From positions 1,550,001-1,614,000 of the forward strand of contig NZ_LT799838.1 in assembly GCF_900168255.1 (NCBI RefSeq): 64,000 nucleotides of DNA. The letters run 5' to 3'. Origin of the DNA: Psychrobacter sp. DAB_AL43B (GTDB lineage: Bacteria; Pseudomonadota; Gammaproteobacteria; Pseudomonadales; Moraxellaceae). Shown piece after piece: positions 1 to 8,822 of the stretch. Both the position numbers and the translations under genes were made by a program. A model generated the notes under the pieces. The model worked only from the letters and a program-made list of their open reading frames with translations, was not told where the DNA came from and did no database searches. The number at the start of each line of letters is the position of its first letter. Position 1 is the first letter of the stretch.

Positions 1-625
1 GTAAACTAGCAGCACTGCGATGTGGCGACCACTCTTTAGTTGCTGTCTCTAATTGCTTTGGCGTTGGGCGTTCTGCTAAGCCTAATAAATGCATCGCAGC
101 GACTTTAATCGCTAAATCATCGACAGCGAGTACATCAGATCGCCCCAAAGAGAATAATAAATACATCTCGGCAGTCCAACGGCCAATGCCAACGACGGCA
201 GTGAGTGTTTTAAGCACCTCGTTATCACTCATTGTGGTCAATGCTTCAAAATCGATATCATGCTCAACCAATGAGCGCGCATAACGAATTTTTTGTTTAG
301 ATAGACCTTGTGCTCGCAATATATCGTCTTCTACCTGAATAATCGTTTGCGGTGAGGTGAGGTTAGCGTCAAGCAGTTTTTTCCAAATGCTGGAAGCCGC
401 CGCTACGGAGAGTTGTTGACCCACCATCGCTCTTAGTAGCTGCTCAAAGCCACCGGTATTACGTCGTAAGTCTGGTACGCCCACTTGATCGTAGATAGGA
501 GCAAATCTTGGCTCAATAGCGATCAGTGCGTTGATGTGAAGCTTTAGCTGTTCAGTCGTTTCCGTTATTTCAACGGCGTCGATGTTTTCAGCGCTTTCAG
601 TAGTCTCAATGATTTGTAAGCTCAT
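1..625 (-). CDS. alkA: DNA-3-methyladenine glycosylase II (AlkA-like), 3' end off window
   Basis: This base-excision repair enzyme removes alkylated bases such as 3-methyladenine from DNA. Translating the minus strand from the ATG at 625 gives about 208 codons before the window edge, so the C-terminus is missing. The HhH-GPD core is clear: GIGRWTAEMYLLFSLGR forms the helix-hairpin-helix, followed by the LAVDDLAI strand whose second Asp is the expected catalytic residue. An upstream segment, MVGQQLSVAAASSIW, is typical of the AlkA family. The acidic, Thr-rich first 25 residues are probably unstructured. It is separated from the Smr gene upstream by a strong terminator, so it must have its own promoter in 626-770. 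The family call is firm; the choice between AlkA and close HhH-GPD relatives is less so. Confidence 0.85.
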   Translation of the reverse strand, partial: MSLQIIETTESAENIDAVEITETTEQLKLHINALIAIEPRFAPIYDQVGVPDLRRNTGGFEQLLRAMVGQQLSVAAASSIWKKLLDANLTSPQTIIQVEDDILRAQGLSKQKIRYARSLVEHDIDFEALTTMSDNEVLKTLTAVVGIGRWTAEMYLLFSLGRSDVLAVDDLAIKVAAMHLLGLAERPTPKQLETATKEWSPHRSAASL

Positions 626-772
626 GACAGACTTATCCTATATGGTTAAAGCTATTCAACATGAATGAAGCTATTTATAGTCGATTAACCATAAAATTCA
701 TACCAGCAGAATGTTATGACAATCGTACGTATTTTATTTTGAATTACTATAATATAGATTAAATACAGCTAT

Positions 773-804
773 AAAAAAGGACTGCACATATGCAGTCCTT
801 TTTT
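773..804 (-). terminator. Intrinsic terminator, symmetric
   Basis: A 14-bp perfect inverted repeat (AAAAAAGGACTGCA and its complement) surrounds a 4-nt loop and ends in a T-run when read on either strand. It lies 19 bp beyond the stop of the Smr-domain gene and should end that transcript before the glycosylase gene. Confidence 0.9.
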
Positions 805-822
805 GTTCCTAAACCAAAAAGC

Positions 823-1554
823 CTATTCGTCATCTGTTCTAGATTTTTTTAATAATACCAATACGGCGCCATTGCCACCGTCTTTTGGTGGGGCTGAGCA
901 AAATGCCAATACTTCTGGCAATTGACGTAACCAACCATTGACGCAGGTTTTGAGAATCGCTTCACTACCTTTACCATGGACAATTTTTACCATAGTTTCG
1001 TTATTTTGCTTTGCTTGGCTGAGCAGTTGAGTCATTGCAACTCGCGCTTCTTCAATCGTACAGCCATGAATATCAACCGCATCATACCAACGTAATTTAC
1101 CCTGTTTTAATTGGGTAAATACTTTGGTTTGTAGCGTTGGATTTTTATAAGATAAGTAGGCTTCACCAGCGACAGGATTAAGGAGCGCTTGCATGTCCGA
1201 TAAGCCAGCACCTAAGTCTGCACCTTCACTACCTTGGGCGGCTGCACGCTTTGACAGCGTCGCTGCGTCAGGTTTTTTGGCTTTTGCTGCATTGGCCGGT
1301 GAGCGCACGTTTTTATCATCGAGCTGATTGACGCCATGCATCGCTTGCATAAACAATACTTTATCATCGTCGATATGCTCAGAGTCTAACTGTTTAACAG
1401 TCTTTTTGACTTGTTTTTGGGTCAATAGCGACACAGGCTCAGTTGGTTTTCCATTGTCGCCATCAGGTGAGGTGGTATCACGACCTTTGCTTAGTTGACC
1501 TTTAAGTTCTTTAAGTTGGTCTTGCATTTCTTTTGAAAACAGAGAGTTTGACAT
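823..1554 (-). CDS. Smr-domain (MutS2 C-terminal-like) protein
   Basis: This 243-residue protein has a C-terminal Smr domain at about residues 155-240. The diagnostic start VDIHGCTIEEA matches the family LDLHG motif, and VKIVHGKGS matches the second family motif (HGKG). Stand-alone Smr proteins are nucleases or nucleic-acid-binding proteins; E. coli SmrB cuts mRNA at collided ribosomes. The first 150 residues are polar, rich in Lys, Asp and Ala, with no recognisable domain. The layout resembles E. coli SmrA/SmrB-type proteins with an N-terminal extension. It is transcribed alone and closed by the terminator at 773-804. Which Smr subfamily it belongs to cannot be settled from the sequence alone. 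Confidence 0.8.
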   Translation of the reverse strand: MSNSLFSKEMQDQLKELKGQLSKGRDTTSPDGDNGKPTEPVSLLTQKQVKKTVKQLDSEHIDDDKVLFMQAMHGVNQLDDKNVRSPANAAKAKKPDAATLSKRAAAQGSEGADLGAGLSDMQALLNPVAGEAYLSYKNPTLQTKVFTQLKQGKLRWYDAVDIHGCTIEEARVAMTQLLSQAKQNNETMVKIVHGKGSEAILKTCVNGWLRQLPEVLAFCSAPPKDGGNGAVLVLLKKSRTDDE

Positions 1555-1695
1555 AATAATTAATGTATCGTTGGTTAGTGAGTGAATGTACTAATGATTG
1601 ACCAAGTAATAAAGCCAATTAATAGAGTGATCAGTATCATGCTGGCTTTGTTTAAACCACCTAAGCTATTTGACTTTAAGCTGTTTTAACTTACT

Positions 1696-2595
1696 TTACG
1701 CCTGTGTTGCGACGCTCGCAAGTAAGGATTGTAATGCTTGTCCGGGATGATCAGTTTTCATGAACTGCTCACCAATTAAAAAGTGCTGAATATTATGGCT
1801 CAGCATTAAGCGAATATCGTCTGCACTATGGATGCCACTTTCGGTGACGATAAGTGGTCGCTGTAAGTTATCATTGGGATTAGCAGCCAGAGCATCATTA
1901 CTAGCTAGCTCTCGTAATAGTGTATTCTTTAGATCAAGCGTTGTCTGCAAATCTACAGCAAAGGTATTTAAATCGCGATTATTGATACCATAGATATTGT
2001 GCTCTGAACGTGGCAATTGTAAAGCACGTTCAAGCTCGCCTGCTGTATGGACTTCAATCAATACGTCCATGCCTAACTCTATACTGAGTGCGTGTAACTC
2101 TTGTGTTTGCGCATCATCAAGGCACGCCATAATCAGCAATATACAATCGGCACCTAGCAAATAAGACTGATAAATCTGATAGATATCGACCATAAAATCT
2201 TTACGCAATATCGGCAGATCACAAGATTGGCGTGCTTGAGTTAAGTAGCTATCGTCACCTTGGAAATAATCGCGATCGGTCAACACTGACAGACAGCTAG
2301 CACCTGCTTGTTCATATTGCTTAGCAAATTCGGCCGGCGCAAAATTGTGATTAATAATACCTTTAGATGGTGACGCTTTTTTAATCTCAGCGATAATGCC
2401 AATATCAGCGGCTCGTAAAGCATTGGCAAAACCGCGACGAGGCTGTCTATCAGCAGCAACTTGTGATTTTAATTCCTCAAGCGATAACTCATTACGAGCA
2501 GTGGCAACTTCGTCGTGTTTGGTGGCGACGATACGCTGTAACACCGAAGGAATATCTGAGCGGGAGGTCGTATTAGTAATCATGGCGGTATCCAA
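1696..2595 (-). CDS. trpC: Indole-3-glycerol phosphate synthase
   Basis: TrpC converts carboxyphenylamino-deoxyribulose phosphate to indole-3-glycerol phosphate in tryptophan synthesis. At 299 residues it has the monofunctional length, with no fused TrpF domain. The family signature IIAEIKKASPSKGII lies near residue 66, and the (beta/alpha)8-barrel end LIVTESGIHSADDIRLM plus FLIGEQFMK is intact. The reading frame begins MDTAM, so a second ATG five codons in is also possible. It is the last gene of trpG-trpD-trpC on the minus strand, 82 bp after trpD. No strong terminator was seen directly after it. Confidence 0.95.
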   Translation of the reverse strand: MDTAMITNTTSRSDIPSVLQRIVATKHDEVATARNELSLEELKSQVAADRQPRRGFANALRAADIGIIAEIKKASPSKGIINHNFAPAEFAKQYEQAGASCLSVLTDRDYFQGDDSYLTQARQSCDLPILRKDFMVDIYQIYQSYLLGADCILLIMACLDDAQTQELHALSIELGMDVLIEVHTAGELERALQLPRSEHNIYGINNRDLNTFAVDLQTTLDLKNTLLRELASNDALAANPNDNLQRPLIVTESGIHSADDIRLMLSHNIQHFLIGEQFMKTDHPGQALQSLLASVATQA

Positions 2596-2677
2596 ATATG
2601 GTTAAATATAAATAAACAATCATAGCGTGAACTGTGTACTGATACATTTAAATTATCATCATAAAAAATAATAGTCG

Positions 2678-3814
2678 TTAATTTGCCGCTGCTAGTTGCT
2701 GCGTATAATTAGCCAACGCTTCAAGCTTAGTTAACGCATCACCATTTTGGATGACTTTTTGTGCTCGGCTTACACCATTTGAATAGTTGCTGGCAAGCCC
2801 TGCGGTATAGATTGCAGCACCTGCATTCAAGGCGATCATATCACGCGCTTTGAGCACGGCGCGGTCATTGGTATCTGACCCTGATAAAGCGGCACGAATC
2901 AGCTCTAGGCTTTGCTCTGGAGAATCGACATCCAAACCGATTAAGGTTTGTGATTCAACACCGGCATCTTCTGGCATCATCTCATAGACGGATATTTCTC
3001 CATCTTTTAGCTCAGCCACTGTGGTCGATGTCGCAAGGCTTATTTCATCCAAGCCATCTTTTGCACCGACGACCATCACATGGCGTGCGCCTAGATTTTT
3101 CATCACTTTTGCTAAAGGTTCACACAGCTGCGCGGTAAAGACGCCAATGACCAAGTTGGGCGTGCCAGCAGGGTTGGTGAGCGGGCCTAAAATATTAAAA
3201 ATCGTCCGCGCTTTTAGCTCGCGGCGCACTGGATTGGCGTAACGCATCGCACTATGATGATTGGGCGCAAACAAAAAGCCAATACCTTGATTTTCGATAC
3301 ACTCTTGTGCTTGCTCAGGTGTCAAAGACAAGCTGATACCAGCCTGCTCAAGTAAATCTGAGCTACCAGACTTGCTAGAAACGCCGCGGTTACCATGCTT
3401 GGCCACTTGCGCACCTGCTGCAGCTGCAACCAAAGCCGCCGCTGTAGACACGTTAAATAAATTGGCCCCATCACCGCCTGTACCAACGATATCGACCAAA
3501 TAATGACAGTTTTTCGGTACGATATTGGCCGCTAGAGTACGCATCGCACTAGCCGAGGCAGTAATCTCATCGATTGACTCACCTTTCATACGCAAACCGG
3601 TCAAAATAGCACCCATCATGGCATCGCTGCATCTACCTTGCATAATGATGAGCATCACTTGATACATCTCATCAAAAGTCAAATCAATATGCTGAAAAAT
3701 TCTACCTAAGGCGCTAGTCAGTAGCTGATGGATACTCTCATCAGACAGATGACTGATATCTTCGGGATTCTGATTCAGAGTAGAAGATACATCCTGCATG
3801 ATAGCAGTGGTCAT
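2678..3814 (-). CDS. trpD: Anthranilate phosphoribosyltransferase
   Basis: TrpD transfers phosphoribose from PRPP to anthranilate, the second committed step of tryptophan synthesis. The PRPP-binding glycine loop DIVGTGGDGANLFNVST lies near residue 108. KHGNRGVSSKSGSSDLLE and the catalytic-domain stretch RTIFNILGPLTNPA follow in the normal order, and GAKDGLDEIS carries metal-binding acidic residues. The 378 residues exceed the usual 340-350 because of a polar extension of about 30 residues at the start; a shorter internal start cannot be excluded. It sits 126 bp after trpG and 82 bp before trpC, so the three genes are very likely co-transcribed. Confidence 0.95.
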   Translation of the reverse strand: MTTAIMQDVSSTLNQNPEDISHLSDESIHQLLTSALGRIFQHIDLTFDEMYQVMLIIMQGRCSDAMMGAILTGLRMKGESIDEITASASAMRTLAANIVPKNCHYLVDIVGTGGDGANLFNVSTAAALVAAAAGAQVAKHGNRGVSSKSGSSDLLEQAGISLSLTPEQAQECIENQGIGFLFAPNHHSAMRYANPVRRELKARTIFNILGPLTNPAGTPNLVIGVFTAQLCEPLAKVMKNLGARHVMVVGAKDGLDEISLATSTTVAELKDGEISVYEMMPEDAGVESQTLIGLDVDSPEQSLELIRAALSGSDTNDRAVLKARDMIALNAGAAIYTAGLASNYSNGVSRAQKVIQNGDALTKLEALANYTQQLAAAN

Positions 3815-3940
3815 AATATTCTCACTTATTATTATCTTTTATATTTTTGGTTTAAATAAATTGGTTAAACTAAACGTAGCAGCTCTTGCTATATCATTGG
3901 TTATAGACCGCTTGCTGATAAAAAGAGTATTGATACATAG

Positions 3941-4564
3941 CTAGCCCACTTGTGGCAACTCATCTGCGTTTACTACTGCTAAGTCATGCGCTTGCAAAAA
4001 GTTATTGAGCAACTGATAGCCCGCTTCGCTTAAAATAGACTCAGGATGGAACTGAACGCCTTCAATAGCAAATTTGTGATGGCGAATGCCCATAATTTCT
4101 TCAATACTACCATCGTCATGCTGTGTCCAAGCGGTGATTTCAAAGCAATCGGGTAGGCTTGATTTATCCACCACCAGCGAGTGATAGCGGGTGAATTGTG
4201 AAGGGTTAGGTAAGTTGGTAAAAGCACTTGTACCACTATGATAGACCGCAGATAAACGTCCATGCATAACTTCGCCAGCTTTGACGATCTTTCCTCCGAA
4301 CGCCTGTCCGATAGCCTGATGACCCAAGCAAATACCTAATATTGGGATGATACCTTTAAAGGTATCGATGACCTCTAGTGAGATACCTGCACGGTCAGGG
4401 TCGCAGGGTCCAGGACCGATGACAATGATATCAGGTGCCAAGGCTTTAATCTCTTTGATACTGATCTGATCATTACGCCAAACGGTGATGTCCTGCTGCA
4501 ATTCGCCGAAGTACTGTACAATATTGTACGTAAAGCTGTCGTAATTATCGATCATCAGAATCAT
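3941..4564 (-). CDS. trpG: Anthranilate synthase glutamine amidotransferase subunit
   Basis: This class I glutamine amidotransferase supplies ammonia to TrpE for anthranilate formation. The nucleophile is Cys79 in GICLGHQ, and the His-Glu part of the triad is in VQFHPES near residue 172. The N-terminal [14 protein letters not shown] is the standard TrpG/PabA start. The same protein may also serve PabB in folate synthesis, as in several gammaproteobacteria with one amidotransferase. trpE is not in this window, so the synthase must be completed from elsewhere. It is the first gene of trpGDC, with a promoter candidate about 135 bp upstream. Confidence 0.93.
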   Translation of the reverse strand: MILMIDNYDSFTYNIVQYFGELQQDITVWRNDQISIKEIKALAPDIIVIGPGPCDPDRAGISLEVIDTFKGIIPILGICLGHQAIGQAFGGKIVKAGEVMHGRLSAVYHSGTSAFTNLPNPSQFTRYHSLVVDKSSLPDCFEITAWTQHDDGSIEEIMGIRHHKFAIEGVQFHPESILSEAGYQLLNNFLQAHDLAVVNADELPQVG

Positions 4565-4700
4565 TATGGCTTCAACTCATTGATTTGGTTTTGCTTTTAA
4601 GTACTGTGCAGTGCTTGGCTTATTTCTGTTGCTTTTCACTTATCTTAATTCATCAGGTTAACTGACTTTTATTACAGCAAATGCTCTTTTAGACGTCGTT

Positions 4701-4728
4701 ATCTTACCACTATTTTGCAGTCTATCAA
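4701..4728 (-). promoter_or_regulatory. Candidate sigma-70 promoter of trpGDC
   Basis: On the minus strand a TTGATA -35 box (complement at 4723-4728) is followed after 16 nt by TAAGAT (complement at 4701-4706). Predicted transcription starts near 4694, leaving a leader of about 130 nt before trpG. No Trp-rich leader peptide or obvious attenuator was found in that leader. The boxes are imperfect, so this is a candidate only. Confidence 0.4.
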
Positions 4729-4780
4729 ATGTAGCGCATCTGTATGCTGACGAGCGATAAATAAAAAGTATTTTTAATTA

Positions 4781-5638
4781 TGGCGTGTTGAACATTCATA
4801 ATTTCAACCAGAGATAAGCACAAGCAAGAGCCACCGTATTCTCATAACTTTGCTTGAGCTTATCAAATCTTGTGGCAACTGCTCTATAGTTTTTTAGTTT
4901 AGCGAAAGCGTTTTCTACTAAGTGGCGGACTTTGTACAAGTCCCAATCCATATGGTCGTTAGAGGACTTCGTGTTTCGTTTTCGAGGGATGTTATCACGC
5001 GTCCCTGCTTGTTTAATATGCGCCCGCAGTGCCTCAGAATCATAACCCTTATCGGCGCATACGGTCACTGTTGCGCTCAAATCTATGTTATCAATTAAGT
5101 CTGGTGCTATCTTCACATCATGAGTGGTGCCATCTGATAAGATAAAAGTGATTGGGTTACCATGAGCATCAACCGCTAAATGGATCTTAGTGGCACGTCC
5201 TGCCACACTTTTGCTAATACCTTGCAGGTTCTCATTACCACCACTGCTATGCTGATGCGCTTTAATATGAGTACCATCGATAAATACCCATTCGAGGTCT
5301 GAATCTTTGATTAATAAAGCGAACAACGCAATCAACTTATTACTGCGAAACCAGCGTTGATAAGCTTTGTAGATGGTATTAGGCTTACCAAAATTCTCGG
5401 GTAAGTCACGCCAAGGGCAACCAACGCGCATTCGATAAAGTATACCTTCAACTGTTTGTCTTAGATTTCCTTTGTCATAAATATTCAGTTCTAGTAAGAT
5501 AGGTCTTAGTCTAGTCCAGTGTTCATCTTTGAGCATGGTACGAGGCATAGCGAACGTGATCTTTTGGTGTGAGAACTTAAAGATTAGACGTTCGCTATTT
5601 TTTTTGCCAACACTTTATCGCCAATGTTCAACACGCCC
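4781..5638. mobile_element. IS5-family insertion sequence, copy 1 (858 bp)
   Basis: Terminal inverted repeats of 16 bp bound the element: GGGCGTGTTGAACATT at the right end (complement, 5623-5638), and the same sequence at the left end with T for the first G (4781-4796). A TA dinucleotide flanks both sides (4779-4780 and 5639-5640), as expected of IS5-family members that duplicate TA. By eye only about seven bases differ from copy 2 at 8823-9680. The element lies between trpG and glnA and its transposase reads toward trpG. Confidence 0.93.
4796..5548 (-). CDS. IS5-family DDE transposase, copy 1
   Basis: This 250-residue transposase moves the surrounding insertion sequence. The N-terminal region (RPILLELNIYDKGNLRQ, CPWRDLP) is the DUF4096-type DNA-binding part common in IS5-family enzymes. 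The catalytic acidic residues appear to be Asp in WVFIDGTHI (near 91), Asp in VTVCADKGYDSE (near 165) and Glu in RHLVENAFAKLKNYRA (near 212). The frame is unbroken, so the enzyme could be active. It carries Gly in RVGCPW where copy 2 has Asp. The stop codon TGA overlaps the edge of the left inverted repeat. Confidence 0.93.
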   Translation of the reverse strand: MPRTMLKDEHWTRLRPILLELNIYDKGNLRQTVEGILYRMRVGCPWRDLPENFGKPNTIYKAYQRWFRSNKLIALFALLIKDSDLEWVFIDGTHIKAHQHSSGGNENLQGISKSVAGRATKIHLAVDAHGNPITFILSDGTTHDVKIAPDLIDNIDLSATVTVCADKGYDSEALRAHIKQAGTRDNIPRKRNTKSSNDHMDWDLYKVRHLVENAFAKLKNYRAVATRFDKLKQSYENTVALACAYLWLKL

Positions 5639-5711
5639 TATTAATTAGAGGTAGCAGTGCATAATCAAACGGGTTAAACGAAAATGTATTTTCTAAACAC
5701 ACCAAATTAAT

Positions 5712-5726
5712 GCGCTATAAGGGTGC
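5712..5726 (+). promoter_or_regulatory. Candidate NtrC-binding site 1
   Basis: The sequence GCGCTATAAGGGTGC matches the NtrC half-site layout GCAC-N7-GTGC with one change in the left arm. It closely resembles the strong NtrC sites I recall upstream of enterobacterial glnA. It is centred about 43 bp, or four helical turns, from site 2. Confidence 0.55.
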
Positions 5727-5754
5727 ACAGGTAGTCAGTAAAAGCATTTATGTC

Positions 5755-5769
5755 GCACTTTTATAGTGC
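5755..5769 (+). promoter_or_regulatory. Candidate NtrC-binding site 2
   Basis: GCACTTTTATAGTGC is a perfect GCAC-N7-GTGC palindrome; including the flanking C and G it has 6-bp arms. It lies about 165 bp upstream of the -24 element of the sigma-54 promoter, a normal distance for an NtrC enhancer. Site identity is inferred from consensus only. Confidence 0.6.
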
Positions 5770-5925
5770 GTTTATTAGAATGTTAAATGCTTGATAGTTA
5801 TCGATAGGCACAACCATAATATGACTATATTAATCTAAAATATTACTATATTTTCTATAAGTTATTATATTTATTGATAATAAATATAATGTTTAATGGT
5901 AGGTGGTCTCGGTATCTCGATAGAT

Positions 5926-5941
5926 TGGCATAGCCGTTGCA
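5926..5941 (+). promoter_or_regulatory. Sigma-54 (RpoN) promoter of glnA
   Basis: TGGCATAGCCGTTGCA matches the RpoN consensus TGGCACG-N4-TTGCA, with the invariant GG and GC doublets at the required spacing. Transcription should begin near 5952, about 320 nt before the glnA start codon. Together with the two upstream NtrC-type sites this supports control of glnA by nitrogen status. Confidence 0.7.
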
Positions 5942-6184
5942 GTTTTATTGTATAGCAATATATTATGTTGCTCAGCGGCAGAGGATTTTTACTAATAAGC
6001 ATTTGAAGAGTTCAGCATTATGAGTCAGATGTTGTTAAAATAGCAGCTGCATTTATTTGGCCAATAAATATTCGCCGCTACTCATCAAGAAAAACACTGG
6101 TTCATAGCGCTAATAACAAGTATAAAGCTCAAAATATTATTGGATTTAACCATATTGTTTTTTAGAAACAGGTTTTACACTTTC

Positions 6185-6224
6185 TATCTATAACCGCTTT
6201 AAATTATCTATAACCGCTTTAAAT
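6185..6224 (+). repeat. Perfect 20-bp tandem duplication in glnA leader
   Basis: Two head-to-tail copies of a 20-bp unit beginning TATCTATAACCGC and ending TTTAAAT occupy 6185-6204 and 6205-6224, about 50 nt upstream of the glnA start. The copies are identical, suggesting a recent duplication or replication slippage. Confidence 0.9.
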
Positions 6225-6271
6225 CTTAACCTTTAACCTCAGTACCATGATAACCACAAGGGAAACTATCT

Positions 6272-7681
6272 ATGTCAAATAAACTACTAGACCTTATCAA
6301 ATCAGCCAATGCCAAATGGGTGGACTTTCGTTTCACCGATACTCGCGGTAAAGAGCATCATATGAGCTTCCCAGCTCATAGCGTTGATGAAGAATCGCTG
6401 GAAGATGGCAAAATGTTTGACGGCTCATCTATTGCTGGCTGGAAGGGTATTGAAGCATCAGATATGATTTTGCGTCCTGATCCAGAGACGGCGTTTATTG
6501 ACCCGTTCTTTGATGCGGTCACTGTTGTCGTGACTTGTGACATCATTGAGCCATCAACGCTACAAGGCTATGATCGTGATCCACGCTCTATTGCTCGCCG
6601 TGCTGAAGAGTATCTGAAATCTACAGGTATCGGCGACACCGCTTATTTCGGTCCTGAGCCTGAGTTCTTCGTATTTGACGAAGTAAAATGGTCGATTAAC
6701 ATGTCTGGTGTGAGCCACGAAATTGTCGCTGAAGAAGCGGCATGGTCCACCAATAAAGATTACGAATGGGGCAATATGGGTCATCGTCCACGTGTCAAAG
6801 GTGCTTATGTACCAGTGCCACCAGTCGATAGCTCACAAGATATGCGTACCGTAATGTGTGAGCGCATAGAAGATATGATTGGTGAAGGCTGTATCGAAGT
6901 CCATCATCATGAAGTTGCCCCTTGCCAGTTAGAGATTGGCGTTGCATTCAATACTTTAGTTCGTAAAGCAGATGAAGTACAGCAGCTAAAGTATGCGGTA
7001 CATAATGTCGCGCATCAATTCGGTAAAACAGCCACCTTTATGCCAAAGCCAGTCGTTGGTGATAATGGTTCTGGTATGCACGTGCATATCTCAATCTCAA
7101 AAGACGGCGTCAATACTTTTTCAGGCGATGAATATGCGGGTCTGTCTGAGTCTGCGCTATATTTCATCGGTGGTATCATTAAGCATGCACGCGCGCTAAA
7201 TGCAATTACCAACCCATCGACCAACAGCTATAAGCGCCTAGTGCCGCATTATGAAGCGCCAATTAAGCTTGCGTACTCTGCATCTAACCGCTCAGCATCT
7301 ATCCGTATTCCACACGTCAGTAGTCCAAAAGCGGTACGCGTTGAAGCGCGTTTCCCTGATCCAGCAGCCAATCCGTATTTAGCCTTTGCTGCATTACTCA
7401 TGGCGGGTCTTGACGGTATTCAAAACAAAATGCATCCAGGTGAAGCCGCTGATAAGAACTTATATGACTTGCCACCGGAAGAAGAAGCACTCATCCCAAC
7501 AGTTGCTGAAAACTTAGAAGTGGCGCTACAAGCGTTAAAAGAAGACCACGAGTTCTTATTAAAAGGTGATGTCTTCACCAAAGAGATGTTAGAAGCTTAC
7601 ATTGCGCTTAAACAAGAAGAAGTACAGCGCGTTAATATTACTGTGCATCCAGTCGAGTTTGACTTGTACTATAGCTGCTAA
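6272..7681 (+). CDS. glnA: Glutamine synthetase type I
   Basis: GlnA makes glutamine from glutamate, ammonia and ATP, forming a cytoplasmic dodecamer. The 469-residue length is normal for the GSI-beta class. Visible motifs are the N-terminal DGSSIAGW, the catalytic-core stretch [11 protein letters not shown], and [22 protein letters not shown] contains Tyr398, the residue adenylylated by GlnE in this class, so activity is probably regulated by adenylylation as well as by transcription. An AAGGGA ribosome site precedes the ATG. The gene is preceded by a sigma-54 promoter with NtrC-type sites and closed by a strong terminator. The same-orientation IS copies on either side make the locus liable to deletion or amplification. 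Confidence 0.98.
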   Translation: MSNKLLDLIKSANAKWVDFRFTDTRGKEHHMSFPAHSVDEESLEDGKMFDGSSIAGWKGIEASDMILRPDPETAFIDPFFDAVTVVVTCDIIEPSTLQGYDRDPRSIARRAEEYLKSTGIGDTAYFGPEPEFFVFDEVKWSINMSGVSHEIVAEEAAWSTNKDYEWGNMGHRPRVKGAYVPVPPVDSSQDMRTVMCERIEDMIGEGCIEVHHHEVAPCQLEIGVAFNTLVRKADEVQQLKYAVHNVAHQFGKTATFMPKPVVGDNGSGMHVHISISKDGVNTFSGDEYAGLSESALYFIGGIIKHARALNAITNPSTNSYKRLVPHYEAPIKLAYSASNRSASIRIPHVSSPKAVRVEARFPDPAANPYLAFAALLMAGLDGIQNKMHPGEAADKNLYDLPPEEEALIPTVAENLEVALQALKEDHEFLLKGDVFTKEMLEAYIALKQEEVQRVNITVHPVEFDLYYSC

Positions 7682-7715
7682 TCTGTAGTTAATACGTTCC
7701 ATTGTTTTGAATAAT

Positions 7716-7747
7716 AAAAGCCAGCTAAATTCATTTAGCTGGCTTTT
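7716..7747 (+). terminator. glnA terminator
   Basis: A 14-bp stem (AAAAGCCAGCTAAA and its complement) with a TTCA loop runs into a T-tract 35 bp after the glnA stop. Confidence 0.92.
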
Positions 7748-7901
7748 TCAATATCTATCATATAACCGAGCTGCAAAGTATTTTGAGTATTTAGCCATTT
7801 AAATAATGTAACAGACGCTAGTGTTATTACCTTAAAAATAACCCATAATAGTATTATGATATTTATTAAACACGCGCACTTATTTATTAGGTTGACTGAC
7901 T

Positions 7902-8696
7902 ATGCACTCACTCTCGAAACATTCACGACTAATTCAGACCGCCATGACCATACGCAGCCATACAAAAAATAAGATATTATTAACTGGCTTGCTAATTTGC
8001 ACAGCCAGTCTCTACGCGCCGATGGCAAATGCCGCTGCTATTTATAAAATTGTCGATGAAAAGACGGGTCAAGTCACCTTTACCGATCGTCCGCAGAACT
8101 ATGAACAGCAAGCTGGTAAGCAGATTACTGAAACCCATATTACTACTGATTCCAATAGTAGCTCTAGTAATGTGTCTACAGCAGCGAATCAAACCACCAG
8201 TACAGCACCACCGACGACAGTCGCTACCAAAGCGCCGCGTGTAAATTATCAATTATCCATGATTGAGCCTAGCGAAGAACGTGCTTATCGTCGCCCTGCA
8301 CAAAGTATCGTGGTTACTCTGCAAATTAAACCTGCACTACAAGCAGGTGATAGTGTCAGCATTACACTTGATGGTAATGAAGTCGCTCAAGGTTTGAGTA
8401 CATCGATTTCAACTGTTGATATTCTACCGGGTTCTCATGTTATCAATGCTGTGATTAAAAACGCGAAAGGGCAGACGCTAAAACAAATCTCACGTACTGT
8501 CTATGTGATTCAAAATACACAGACGTTGCAAAACAATAAGAAAATCGCCCAGCAGCTTTTGGCTTATCAGCGTCTACCATGGTATCAAAAAGTGCTATTA
8601 AAAATGCGTCAAGATGGCAAACAACCTAATATGCAATCGTTTACCAAACCAATAGCGGATAAACCAATGACTCTTGAGCAGCCAGTGATAAAATAA
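7902..8696 (+). CDS. DUF4124-domain exported protein
   Basis: This 264-residue protein has an N-terminal signal sequence; the hydrophobic stretch ILLTGLLICTASLYA is followed by a likely cleavage after ANA near residue 44. The DUF4124 domain comes next (IYKIVDEKTGQVTFTDRPQ). A Ser/Thr-rich linker follows (about 75-105), then a small beta-rich domain (about 110-210) containing VTLQIKPALQAGDSVSITLDG. Function is unknown; the family is periplasmic. A second ATG at codon 15 gives a more typical signal peptide length and may be the true start. From memory, similar genes sit next to glnA in pseudomonads, often followed by ntrBC; here an IS follows instead. Confidence 0.75.
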   Translation: MHSLSKHSRLIQTAMTIRSHTKNKILLTGLLICTASLYAPMANAAAIYKIVDEKTGQVTFTDRPQNYEQQAGKQITETHITTDSNSSSSNVSTAANQTTSTAPPTTVATKAPRVNYQLSMIEPSEERAYRRPAQSIVVTLQIKPALQAGDSVSITLDGNEVAQGLSTSISTVDILPGSHVINAVIKNAKGQTLKQISRTVYVIQNTQTLQNNKKIAQQLLAYQRLPWYQKVLLKMRQDGKQPNMQSFTKPIADKPMTLEQPVIK

Positions 8697-8769
8697 CTCG
8701 CAGTAAATAATGCTAAGTATTGAGTGATCTTAAATAGGTTTAAATCATCAGGCTAAAGCTATCTATATA

Positions 8770-8810
8770 AAATAAGGGCAGTCACTGGATTCAGCGGCTG
8801 CCCTTATTTT
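8770..8810 (+). terminator. Terminator of the DUF4124 gene
   Basis: A 12-bp stem AAATAAGGGCAG pairs with CTGCCCTTATTT across a 16-nt loop and ends in T residues. It lies only 12 bp from the left end of IS copy 2. Confidence 0.85.
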
Positions 8811-8822
8811 TAGAAACTATTA

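Larger units (their letters stand above)
5639..6271. other. Long glnA upstream region, no protein gene
   Basis: These 633 bp contain no convincing ORF. They hold two GCAC-N7-GTGC-type sites, a strongly AT-rich tract (about 5835-5895) that could bend or bind IHF, a sigma-54-type promoter, and a 20-bp tandem duplication near the glnA start. The arrangement is that of a nitrogen-controlled enhancer-promoter region with a leader of about 320 nt. Confidence 0.7.

Noticed and set aside
1575..1640. Short minus-strand hydrophobic frame, MILITLLIGFITWSIIS...
   Set aside because: Only 21 codons, no ribosome site, and no terminator or conservation evidence; could be a small membrane peptide but not supported.
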